From: Ruminococcus sp. CAG:563
GTDB lineage: Bacteria; Bacillota; Clostridia; Oscillospirales; Acutalibacteraceae
Length of the DNA: 64,000 bases
NCBI GenBank assembly: GCA_000434915.1
Contig: FR882075.1
Coordinates: 10,556 to 74,555 of the forward strand
Direction: 5' to 3'
Part shown: positions 1 through 7,006 of the stretch, piece after piece
Numbering within the stretch: position 1 is the stretch's first letter
How the letters are laid out: each line of letters begins with the position of its first letter
Program-made: the position numbers and the translations under genes
Notes under the pieces: model-generated
What the model saw: only the letters and a program-made list of their open reading frames with translations
Databases searched by the model: none
What the model was told of the DNA's origin: nothing

Positions 1-652
1 AGACCAAAACGACAGCGCCAAGAATAAGGAAAAAATATTCATAGCTCTTCTGAACATTGCTGCCTGCGAGAAGCACACCGCCCAGAGCAAGAACAAGGCC
101 GAGTGCAGCCATGGGCATAAACGCAAGTATACTTTCGGCCGTGGCACGGTTTTTCGTTGTGGTCGAATCCGTAACCCATGCGTTAAAGCTTGCATCGTTG
201 GCAGTTGAGCCGACAAACGTCATGACCATATCCATTACGATGACTATCCATACCGTGGTTGTAAGAATCCGAGCCGCATCCGTCATGCCGAAAATCGAAG
301 CAACATTTTCCCTTGAAATCAGGCCGAAACCGCCGATAATAATGCCCCAAATTATGTAGCCGACAGATATAAACTTATTTCTTGAGCCTTTACGGTCGCT
401 TAACGCACCCATTATAAGCGTTGTAAGCATAGCCGTAATCGCAGAATAGGCAACCATTTTGCTAACGGCGTCAATAACATTTATCGAGCCGTCAATCGCC
501 GCCTGGCTCGCACCCTTGTAAATCGAGTTATAGAGAAACGTATTGAAATACATATTTTCAACGTTCCATGCAATCTGTCCAATAAGTCCGAACAGAATAA
601 GATCAAAGATAAGGTGGCCCGAAAGCTTGCCTGCTTTTGTCTTATCGGTCAT
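1..652 (-). CDS. MFS transporter, C-terminus cut by window edge
   Basis: Reading the minus strand from the ATG at 652..650 gives an open frame of 217 codons that runs off the left edge. The protein has alternating hydrophobic segments and an MFS motif-A-like loop GALSDRKGSRNK near residue 80, between predicted helices 2 and 3. A GGGGGATTTAT ribosome-binding region precedes the ATG. It is probably an inner-membrane solute carrier. The early W-N-x-E-N-M-Y-F-N stretch resembles clostridial sugar-type MFS proteins, but the substrate cannot be read from this part. It is the last gene of its strand block before the divergent promoter region near 1000. Confidence 0.85.
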   Translation of the reverse strand, partial: MTDKTKAGKLSGHLIFDLILFGLIGQIAWNVENMYFNTFLYNSIYKGASQAAIDGSINVIDAVSKMVAYSAITAMLTTLIMGALSDRKGSRNKFISVGYIIWGIIIGGFGLISRENVASIFGMTDAARILTTTVWIVIVMDMVMTFVGSTANDASFNAWVTDSTTTKNRATAESILAFMPMAALGLVLALGGVLLAGSNVQKSYEYFFLILGAVVLV

Positions 653-772
653 ATAAATCCCCCTAAAAAATTTTACCTTTGTAGTTATAATAACATAATA
701 CAAAGGTAAAATCAAGAAAAACTGTGCAAAACTTATAATTTTTGCGACAATCGGTTATAATTGAAAAGAGTA

Positions 773-961
773 TCAACTCTCTCCTTTTCTGCTTTTTTTC
801 CTCGGCAAACCCTGAGCGACCTTAGGGTATTTGTTTTCCGTCGCCGATGTCGGCTGGATCTCATAGGTTCCGTACTTATGAAGCATATCCGCACAGTTTT
901 CCGGCTCATGCAAAACCGGCTCGTCAACCGGCAAATATACCTTATCCTTTTCATTATTCAT
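773..961 (-). CDS. Small hydrophilic protein of unknown function, 62 aa
   Basis: The ATG at 961 follows a very good GAGGTGAT ribosome-binding site, so translation is likely. A GTG nine bases upstream lies inside that site and is rejected as start. The protein is charged and has no membrane segment. It carries VDEPVLHEPENCADMLHKYGTYEIQPTSA and ends in a basic PRKKSRKGES tail; one Cys is present. I do not recognise a family. It is transcribed divergently from the MgtC pair, and the paired inverted repeats at 996-1037 lie between them, so it may share that regulator. The overlapping frames at 733..954 and 761..1066 look like shadows. Confidence 0.6.
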   Translation of the reverse strand: MNNEKDKVYLPVDEPVLHEPENCADMLHKYGTYEIQPTSATENKYPKVAQGLPRKKSRKGES

Positions 962-995
962 ATAAATCACCTCAATTATATTTTTGCTTTTTTAT

Positions 996-1037
996 TTGTC
1001 AATAATTCTGACAAAATGTTGTCAATAATGATGACAA
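996..1037. promoter_or_regulatory. Two copies of an inverted-repeat operator TTGTCA-N7-TGACAA
   Basis: Copy 1 is 996..1014 and copy 2 is 1019..1037, both perfect 6+6 bp inverted repeats with 7-bp A/T-rich spacers and start-to-start spacing of 23 bp. They end 6 bp upstream of the -35 box of the MgtC promoter. Their TTGACA strings on the minus strand could also be -35 elements for the divergent 62-aa gene. Two dyads two helical turns apart suggest cooperative binding by a dimeric repressor or activator. The regulator is not identified in the window. Confidence 0.7.
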
Positions 1038-1043
1038 AAATCC

Positions 1044-1072
1044 TTGACTTTACTAAAAATTTGTAGTATAAT
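1044..1072 (+). promoter_or_regulatory. Sigma-A promoter of the MgtC pair
   Basis: TTGACT at 1044-1049, a 17-bp spacer, and a perfect TATAAT at 1067-1072. Transcription should start near 1079, giving an 88-nt leader. Confidence 0.85.
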
Positions 1073-1091
1073 TTAACATCATATTCAAGCA

Positions 1092-1119
1092 GCGGGCGTG
1101 GAGCAAAATTCACGTCCGC
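1092..1119 (+). promoter_or_regulatory. Leader hairpin of MgtC mRNA
   Basis: GCGGGCGTG (1092-1100) pairs with CACGTCCGC (1111-1119) around a 10-nt loop: 9 bp with one G-U pair, just after the inferred transcription start. There is no U-run, so it is not an ordinary terminator. It could be an RNA stability or regulatory element, which would fit the leader control known for mgtC in Enterobacteria, but that link is only analogy. Confidence 0.4.
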
Positions 1120-1166
1120 ACATATTATTTATTATAGACCATTTAATATACACGGAGGTTAAGCAA

Positions 1167-1901
1167 ATGGATTCACTTATTCCGCTCTTTGATCCCATTC
1201 GAGGCGTAACAATGCCTGCGCTTCTGATTAAAATCTTTCTTGCCGTTTTTTTCGGCGGACTTATCGGACTTGAGAGAGGTCATAAACACAGAGCCGCCGG
1301 CAGCCGTACATATATGATTGTCTGTCTCGGTGCGGCATTAACGATGATACTAAGCCATTATGAAACATATATTATGAGAAATCTGTGGGAAGAAATCGCC
1401 AAAATGTTAGATAAACAGGTCGACGTTTCAAGATACAGTGCCAAAGTGGTAAGCGGTATCGGTTTTCTCGGTGCCGGAACAATCATCGTTACAGGTCGTC
1501 AGGAAATTAAAGGACTTACAACCGCCGCCGGCCTTTGGGCTTCCGCATGTATGGGACTTGCTATAGGTTCGGGATATTATGAGTGTGCAATTCTTGGCTT
1601 TCTTCTTATTTTGCTTACTACAATTGTTCTTGAAAAAATTAGCTCTTGGGTTATTTCAAACGCAAGAAACATGGATCTCTATGTGGAATTTGAAAAAATT
1701 GAAAATCTCGGAGAAATAATAAATACATTTAAAGAATTGAATATTCAAATCTTTGATGTTGATATACAACGAGAAAAACAGTCAAACGGAGTTACAATAG
1801 GTGCAGTTATTTCATCACGCCTTCCAAAAAAAGAAACACATTCAAACGTTATGTCAAGAATATCAAAGTTTGATTTTGTAACCGTCGTTGACGAAATATA
1901 A
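1167..1901 (+). CDS. MgtC/SapB family membrane protein (first of tandem pair)
   Basis: The protein has 244 aa from the ATG at 1167, which follows GGAGG at a normal distance; the upstream GTG frame start lacks a site. The N-terminal half is the MgtC/SapB membrane domain: F-F-G-G-L-I-G-L-E-R near residues 28-37, then R-T-Y-M-I-V-C-L-G, GIGFLGAGTII, and GLTTAAGLWASACMGLAIGSGYY. The C-terminal 75 residues form a soluble ACT-like tail. MgtC proteins affect Mg2+ homeostasis, P-type ATPases and phosphate balance in other bacteria; the exact role here is unknown. A copy of the gene follows 13 nt downstream. A strong promoter and two operators lie upstream. Confidence 0.9.
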   Translation: MDSLIPLFDPIRGVTMPALLIKIFLAVFFGGLIGLERGHKHRAAGSRTYMIVCLGAALTMILSHYETYIMRNLWEEIAKMLDKQVDVSRYSAKVVSGIGFLGAGTIIVTGRQEIKGLTTAAGLWASACMGLAIGSGYYECAILGFLLILLTTIVLEKISSWVISNARNMDLYVEFEKIENLGEIINTFKELNIQIFDVDIQREKQSNGVTIGAVISSRLPKKETHSNVMSRISKFDFVTVVDEI

Positions 1902-1914
1902 GGGAGGTAAGAAT

Positions 1915-2595
1915 ATGTTTGATTTTTTAGACCCATTGAGAGAAATCACTACCCTTTCGGTCTTTATCAAAATGTTTTTGGCGATTCTTTGCGGCGGTGC
2001 AATCGGAATCGAACGTGAGCATAAACGTCGCACAGCAGGATTCAGAACTCATATTTTGATTTGTTTGGGTGCCTGTATGACGACAATGATCAGTCACTTT
2101 ATGTTCTCGTATCTTCATTTGTACACCGATGTTTCCCGTCTCGGTGCCGGCGTCGTTGCAGGTATCGGTTTTATCGGTGCAGGCACAATAATTGTTACAA
2201 AACGCCGTCAGGTAAAAGGTCTTACAACGGCTGCCGGTCTTTGGACATGTGCAATCATCGGCCTTGCCGTCGGTGCAGGATATTTTGAGGCTGCAGTTTT
2301 TTCAACAATAGTAATTCTTCTTGCAGAAATTTTCTTTTCAAGGTTTGAATACTGGGTTCTTGATAATGCAAGAAATATTAACATTTTTGTAGAATATTCC
2401 GGAACGGATAAACTTGATAATGTAATACGAACACTCAAAACATATCGAGTAATAATTCTTGACCTTGAGATCACAAAATCCGGTCAGAACTCATGCGCAA
2501 TTTTCCAGCTTCAGCTGCCGAAAAAGCTTTCACACGACAAGCTGATGACTGTTGTCTCCACTTCGGACGGAATCATCTCCGTTGAAGAGCTTTAA
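1915..2595 (+). CDS. MgtC/SapB family membrane protein (second of tandem pair)
   Basis: 226 aa from the ATG at 1915, preceded by AGGGAGG. It is a paralogue of the gene just upstream: the same G-G-A-I-G-I-E-R-E-H-K-R-R motif near residue 22, GIGFIGAGTIIV, GLTTAAGLWTCAIIGLAVGAGYF and a soluble C-terminal domain. The loop between helices 2 and 3 is shorter than in the first copy. The two are surely co-transcribed, and the pair probably arose by tandem duplication. They could form a hetero-oligomer or have split roles. A hairpin terminator follows at 2609. Confidence 0.9.
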   Translation: MFDFLDPLREITTLSVFIKMFLAILCGGAIGIEREHKRRTAGFRTHILICLGACMTTMISHFMFSYLHLYTDVSRLGAGVVAGIGFIGAGTIIVTKRRQVKGLTTAAGLWTCAIIGLAVGAGYFEAAVFSTIVILLAEIFFSRFEYWVLDNARNINIFVEYSGTDKLDNVIRTLKTYRVIILDLEITKSGQNSCAIFQLQLPKKLSHDKLMTVVSTSDGIISVEEL

Positions 2596-2608
2596 ATTGT
2601 ATAACAAA

Positions 2609-2642
2609 AAGCAGTGGCTTCAATCAGTCACTGCTTTTTTTA
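2609..2642 (+). terminator. Rho-independent terminator after MgtC pair
   Basis: AGCAGTG and CACTGCT arms around a 12-nt loop followed by seven T. A-rich sequence on the other side means it may also end the convergent acyl carrier protein transcript. Confidence 0.8.
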
Positions 2643-2651
2643 CGGAAAAAT

Positions 2652-2876
2652 TTATTTAATTGTCTCGATATACTTCATCAGATCGCCGATTGTTTTTAAT
2701 CCGCTGAATTCCTTGCTGTCGATCTTAACTCCGTATTCGCTTTCAAGGTCAACCGCAACATTTACCATATCGAACGAATTAAGACCGATATCCGAGCGGA
2801 GCTTTGAATCCTCCGTGATATCCTCGGGAGCAATGTCAACATAGTTGCAAATTATATTTCTGAATGTTTCAAGCAT
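2652..2876 (-). CDS. Acyl carrier protein, stand-alone
   Basis: 74 aa. The four-helix ACP fold is clear: D-I-G-L-N-S-F-D-M-V places the phosphopantetheine Ser at residue 34, followed by an acidic recognition helix (V-D-L-E-S-E-Y-G-V). The motif is NSFD instead of the fatty-acid-synthase DSLD, which is typical of dedicated carrier proteins in NRPS-like or D-alanylation-like systems. The gene is last in an operon behind an AMP-forming ligase and a condensation-type protein, 15 nt from the latter. It is therefore more likely to carry the acyl or aminoacyl group those two handle than to serve general fatty-acid synthesis. GAGGG ribosome-binding site. Confidence 0.9.
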   Translation of the reverse strand: MLETFRNIICNYVDIAPEDITEDSKLRSDIGLNSFDMVNVAVDLESEYGVKIDSKEFSGLKTIGDLMKYIETIK

Positions 2877-2891
2877 TTCAATAGCCCTCTC

Positions 2892-4277
2892 TTACATTTT
2901 TTCAAGCAATTCCTTAACGCTGATGTTGGGATTTTCAAGGCCGATTTCAAGTGCCCTTTTCGTGCCGTTCTGAAGTGCCTTGATATCCTCAACGCTGACG
3001 AACTTCGTTCTGTGCAAGCAGCTTATTTTCAGACATCCGGTGTGTGCGTCCTTCATAGCGAAGGTGTAAAGCACCATTATATAACGTCCGAGACCGTAGC
3101 CGACATACTCATATTCCCAGCCGTTTATTGACTTCTCGTTTATCGGCATCCAGGAGAACATCATAGTTGACGATCCGGCAGCGGCGGAATAATTGAACAG
3201 CTCACGCTGGAGGTCACGATACTCAAGATAAGGATAGTCCATGTGTCTGAACGCCCATACCTGAGCGTCAGCCATTTTGTCGAGCGCTGACATAAAGGTA
3301 TCGTCCTCTTCAAGATGAACTCTCCACGGCAGCGGAGCGGTAACCGTTCCGCCCGAACGCTTTTCGACGAGTGTGCGTCGCCTTGTGCAAAGGCAAATAA
3401 AATATGTATCAAGATGACCGTTGTTGATTTTGGAAAGGTGCATTCTCAAAGCAAGCTGAACAAGACACTCGGGGCTGACATTGTTTTTCTCGCAGAAAGC
3501 GAAGAACTTTTCGCTAAGCTCGGGAGAAAAGGTTGTCTTTGTAAGCTCCGCCTTATCATGAATCGGGTCAAAGAGCGACGGTGCATTGATACTCGGATCC
3601 TTCTTCTTTTTACGCTCCGCCTCAAGAAGCTTGGGTCCCTCAACGCCGAGATAAAGCGGTTCGCCGTTTCTCGTTATGTATTCGGTATATGCCGCCTTCT
3701 CCTTTTCGAGATTTGACTTATCCTCAACATAAGCAAGCTCTCGCTTTATTCTGTCCTCATAGCTTCCGAGAGGCTTCGGCATCGGCTTGCCGTTTTTGAG
3801 ATGGTCATACACGGCAAAAAGGTCGTTGAAGAACGCAAACACAGCCGCATTATCCATAACAAGATGGTGAATATTGATATACACGCCGTATCTGCCGTCA
3901 AACGTTGTGAAATATTTCAGTCTGAAAATTTCACCCTTGAGCATTTTGATCGGTTTCTGTGCATCTGCCGTGAGCACTTTTTCACGTTCCTCGTCGGATT
4001 TGAAATTATATACGGGAACGCTTCCTATCCTGTACGGATCACGGAAATACTGCATTATCTTGCCGTTCTGTTTGAAAAAAACAAGCCTCAGACAGTCATT
4101 GCGCTCAATTTCAATATTGAATGCCTCGGTCATAACGTCAAAATCAATCTTCTGTGACACGATTATCGAATCCGGAATCTGCGTAACCTGCTTATGGAAA
4201 AAGCTGTATTTAAGCATAAACTGAATCATTTCCTGCGGCGGAATGAGCGGATATACAGGCTTGTTTACGGAATTCAT
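2892..4277 (-). CDS. Condensation-domain (NRPS C/PapA-type) acyltransferase, stand-alone
   Basis: 461 aa, the length of one NRPS condensation domain. The catalytic motif reads HHLVMDN at residues 137-143, matching HHxxxD(G) with Asn replacing the usual Gly; His138 would be the general base. The preceding N-I-H-H context and the later R-R-R-T and Y-P-Y-L-E-Y stretches also fit the CAT/condensation superfamily. No adenylation or carrier domain is fused. The partners are separate genes: the ligase upstream (20 nt) and the ACP downstream (15 nt). The likely chemistry is transfer of a carrier-bound acyl group to an amine or alcohol. Substrates are unknown. A PapA/WES-type ester synthase is an alternative. 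Confidence 0.8.
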   Translation of the reverse strand: MNSVNKPVYPLIPPQEMIQFMLKYSFFHKQVTQIPDSIIVSQKIDFDVMTEAFNIEIERNDCLRLVFFKQNGKIMQYFRDPYRIGSVPVYNFKSDEEREKVLTADAQKPIKMLKGEIFRLKYFTTFDGRYGVYINIHHLVMDNAAVFAFFNDLFAVYDHLKNGKPMPKPLGSYEDRIKRELAYVEDKSNLEKEKAAYTEYITRNGEPLYLGVEGPKLLEAERKKKKDPSINAPSLFDPIHDKAELTKTTFSPELSEKFFAFCEKNNVSPECLVQLALRMHLSKINNGHLDTYFICLCTRRRTLVEKRSGGTVTAPLPWRVHLEEDDTFMSALDKMADAQVWAFRHMDYPYLEYRDLQRELFNYSAAAGSSTMMFSWMPINEKSINGWEYEYVGYGLGRYIMVLYTFAMKDAHTGCLKISCLHRTKFVSVEDIKALQNGTKRALEIGLENPNISVKELLEKM

Positions 4278-4297
4278 AAAAATGCCTCCTTAAGAAA

Positions 4298-5845
4298 TTA
4301 TAATACGGTTGCTTTTCTCTTAATTTTGCCGCTGCCCGTTTTCTCAAGAGGCTCGGTGCGGACTCTGACTTCGGAAATGATATGAGCCGCCTTCGCAGTT
4401 TTGTTCATTCTGTCAACCGTCTTTTCAAGCTCACCCTGAATATCGTCAATGCCCTCAAGCTTTGCATATTCATAGTCGGGGTAAATTTCGGCAATGATTC
4501 TGTTCTTTTCGCCGTAAACGAGAACCTCGCTGACAAGCTGATTGTCGGCAAATTTCTTTTCAATCGCCTCCGGAGAAACATTTTCACCGTTTGAAAGAAT
4601 GATGAGATTCTTAACTCTGCCGGTAATAAAAAGCTGATTATCCTCGGTAAGTTCTCCGATATCGCCTGTTTTAAGCCAGCCGTCCTCTGTGAACATCTCT
4701 TTCGTTTCTTCAGGCATCTTGTAGTATCCGAGCATAACCGTCGGTGTGTTTACCTGAATTTCGCCGTTCTGAATACGAACCGTGCAAACGTCCGTTACAC
4801 GTCCGACAGACTCCCTTGAAGCCGTGTTATCGGGAACGGAAATTCTGCATCCGGCCTCGGTCATGCCGTAGCCCTGACGCAGGAAAATTCCGAGTTTCTC
4901 GTATTCGTCAATAAGCTCCGGGTTAAGATAAGCACCGCCGGATATAAGCCACTTAATGTTTCTGCCGAATACCTGAGCAACTGCGTCCTTAACGCTTATC
5001 TCGTGGTCTTTTGCAAGAATAGCCTTGACTCGCTGCAAAAGAGACTGAGCGATCATCGGAACGACACGAACGACCTTCGGCTCAAAGATTTTGAGATTTT
5101 TAATCAAATCCATCATCGAACCGTTCAAGCAAACCTGCAAGCCGTCCTTAAGATTTTTTATATAGTCTCCCGAGAAGCAATAAATGTGATACATCGGGAG
5201 AACCGAAAGCGAAACATCGTTCGGCAGGAAAATATCTGTGCAATAATCGTGATACATGATGTTTCCGACAAGGGCAAGAGTCGAAAGCTCAACGCCCTTC
5301 TTTATACCTGTTGTGCCGGATGTAAAAATGATAACACAGCAGGCATTTTTATCAACCGTAATGTCGGAAAGTGACGCATACTCCGAATTCTCGGAATAAT
5401 CGCTATATATTTTTTCAAATTCTTCACCGTTACCGAGATTGACGGAGAACCTGAGAAACGGGCAAAGCTCCTTAAGCTTTTCTGCATTCTCGGCAAACTC
5501 GTCTTCATACAAAAGCATCTCGATATCGGCACGCTTGAAAAGCTCTGCTGCCTCTTCAGCAGAGATCTCCGGAGCGAACGGAACGGCAACATTGCCGCTT
5601 ATAAGAATGCCCGAAAGGCAGGTTATGTACTCGTAATTTGATTTTCCGATAATCGCAATGTGCATTCTCTTATCGGAAAGACTGCGGATCCAGCGGCACA
5701 CCGCAAGGCTGTCGCTTCTAACTTTTTTAAAGCTTCTTTCTTCGATTTTTCCATCTCTGATGAACTTAATGAACGTTGCATCGCCGAATTTCTCGGCACC
5801 GGTGTCCAGCAGCTCTCTTACAGATGGGGCGTCAAATTTTTTCAT
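4298..5845 (-). CDS. AMP-forming acyl/aminoacyl ligase (ANL family)
   Basis: 515 aa. The ATP-binding loop TSGTTGIKKG is at residues 175-184. Further on are the A5-type QGYGMTEAG, the A7-type K-T-G-D-I-G, the hinge G-R-V-K-N-L-I-I-L-S-N-G-E-N-V and the C-terminal catalytic lysine in K-T-G-S-G-K. This is a complete adenylate-forming enzyme. It most likely activates a carboxylic acid and loads the stand-alone ACP two genes downstream. Its own promoter lies at 5941-5969, so ligase, condensation protein and ACP form one transcript. Substrate specificity cannot be read safely. It is shorter than and distinct from the two acyl-CoA synthetases near 40 kb. Confidence 0.85.
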   Translation of the reverse strand: MKKFDAPSVRELLDTGAEKFGDATFIKFIRDGKIEERSFKKVRSDSLAVCRWIRSLSDKRMHIAIIGKSNYEYITCLSGILISGNVAVPFAPEISAEEAAELFKRADIEMLLYEDEFAENAEKLKELCPFLRFSVNLGNGEEFEKIYSDYSENSEYASLSDITVDKNACCVIIFTSGTTGIKKGVELSTLALVGNIMYHDYCTDIFLPNDVSLSVLPMYHIYCFSGDYIKNLKDGLQVCLNGSMMDLIKNLKIFEPKVVRVVPMIAQSLLQRVKAILAKDHEISVKDAVAQVFGRNIKWLISGGAYLNPELIDEYEKLGIFLRQGYGMTEAGCRISVPDNTASRESVGRVTDVCTVRIQNGEIQVNTPTVMLGYYKMPEETKEMFTEDGWLKTGDIGELTEDNQLFITGRVKNLIILSNGENVSPEAIEKKFADNQLVSEVLVYGEKNRIIAEIYPDYEYAKLEGIDDIQGELEKTVDRMNKTAKAAHIISEVRVRTEPLEKTGSGKIKRKATVL

Positions 5846-5940
5846 GTCGTTTCTCCTTATTACCTTTTTAAATAATAAATAAGAGTAATTCAGTGCCGGT
5901 AATCATTGATTCTTTTGCAAATCGAAAGCACTTAATGAAA

Positions 5941-5969
5941 ATTATACCACAACAGTAATATAATTTCAA
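5941..5969 (-). promoter_or_regulatory. Promoter of ligase-condensation-ACP operon
   Basis: Minus strand: TTGAAA at 5969..5964, a 17-bp spacer, and TATAAT at 5946..5941. The distance to the ligase ATG (5845) gives a leader of about 90 nt. Confidence 0.75.
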
Positions 5970-5980
5970 CATATATAAGC

Positions 5981-6010
5981 AAAAAGCTGCGGCCTCCAAA
6001 GAAGCCGCAG
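5981..6010 (-). terminator. Terminator after the SDR operon
   Basis: Minus strand CTGCGGCTTC-TTTG-GAGGCCGCAG: a 10-bp stem with a 4-nt loop, then CTTTTT. It separates the epimerase operon (10578-6017) from the ligase operon. Confidence 0.8.
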
Positions 6011-6016
6011 TAAAAA

Positions 6017-7003
6017 CTATTTTTCGTTTTCTTTAATCCATTTTACCATGTCGTCAACCGACTGTTGAACGCTCATCGGTTCATATCCCAATTCTTTCCT
6101 TGCCTTCTCAATCGAGAAATTGCAATTTGACATGAGCTTTCTAATTGAATAGCGGGTGAAAAGCGGCGTTGTCTTGGTGACGGAATAATACTTCTCCATA
6201 AGCGGAGCGAACGGTCTTACCATGCCGTAGGACATTTTTAATGACGGTGCTTTCTTGCCGCAGGCCTTTGCAACGGCCTTGATGAAGCCGTCGGTCGAGA
6301 TCATCTCTCCGCAGAGAATGTAGCAATCGCCCTTATTGCCCTTCAGAGCGGCGGCATGCATACCCTTCGCAACGTCTCTAACGTCAACAAAGTTGTATGC
6401 GCCGAAGCTGAGCGATACCGGGAAATTGCCTTTGATAAACATACGAACCATTTCGCCTACACTGGAAACCTTAAAGTCATACGGACCGATACATGCGCCC
6501 GGATGAACAACAACTGCATCGATATTGCCTTCATGAACGTTATCAAGAACAAACTGAGTTGCGATAGCCTTTGTTTTTGCATATGTACCGTCAAGGTTCT
6601 TCGGGCTGAAATGATCAAGCTCAGTCATAACCTGATTATCGGGAAGCGGCGGGAATGCGTCAACGCTTGAAGCGTAAACAAGTCTGCGGACATTACATCT
6701 TTGGCAGGCTCTTACAACGTTCTTTGTGCCGTTGACATTTACTCTCCATGTGAGATCCTCCATGCCGGGGTTGATATCAATAACTCCGGCAAGATGGTAA
6801 ACAACGTCAACGCCCTCGAACGCCTTATCAAGCGACTCTGAATCGGTAACGTCACCGTAAACCTTTTCGCAGTCGATGCCGTCAAATACGGGAACATCCT
6901 TACGAATGAGGATTCTTACCTTTTCGCCACTGTCAACAAGCTCCTTCAAAAGTGCATAGCCGATGTGACCCGTTGCACCCGTGATAAGACTTATCTTTTC
7001 CAT
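6017..7003 (-). CDS. NAD-dependent epimerase/dehydratase (extended SDR)
   Basis: 328 aa. Rossmann motif G9-A-T-G12-H-I-G15, then D-V-T-D after beta-3, H-L-A-G-V (residues 70-74), S112/S113 and catalytic Y141-x-x-x-K145. This is an extended SDR of the 3beta-HSD/dihydroflavonol-reductase type acting on a hydroxyl/keto pair. It follows another SDR gene with only 3 nt between stop and ATG, and its ribosome-binding site sits inside that gene's end. The operon holds three SDR-like proteins and a secreted protein. The substrate is unknown; sugar nucleotide, polyketide-like keto group and sterol-like hydroxyl are all possible. It is not obviously GalE. Confidence 0.85.
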   Translation of the reverse strand: MEKISLITGATGHIGYALLKELVDSGEKVRILIRKDVPVFDGIDCEKVYGDVTDSESLDKAFEGVDVVYHLAGVIDINPGMEDLTWRVNVNGTKNVVRACQRCNVRRLVYASSVDAFPPLPDNQVMTELDHFSPKNLDGTYAKTKAIATQFVLDNVHEGNIDAVVVHPGACIGPYDFKVSSVGEMVRMFIKGNFPVSLSFGAYNFVDVRDVAKGMHAAALKGNKGDCYILCGEMISTDGFIKAVAKACGKKAPSLKMSYGMVRPFAPLMEKYYSVTKTTPLFTRYSIRKLMSNCNFSIEKARKELGYEPMSVQQSVDDMVKWIKENEK

Positions 7004-7006
7004 GGC

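Noticed and set aside
975..1002. TTGACA-16-TATAAT on the minus strand as promoter of the 62-aa gene
   Set aside because: Transcription would start inside the ribosome-binding site, leaving no leader for translation. The bases may be coincidental or part of the operator.
733..1066. Overlapping frames around the 62-aa gene on both strands
   Set aside because: They lack ribosome-binding sites at their starts and overlap a frame with a strong GAGGTGAT site; their residue composition looks like antisense translation.
2652..2876. The ACP as the fatty-acid synthase AcpP
   Set aside because: The site reads NSFD instead of DSLD and the gene is in an operon with a condensation protein and ligase, away from fab genes.
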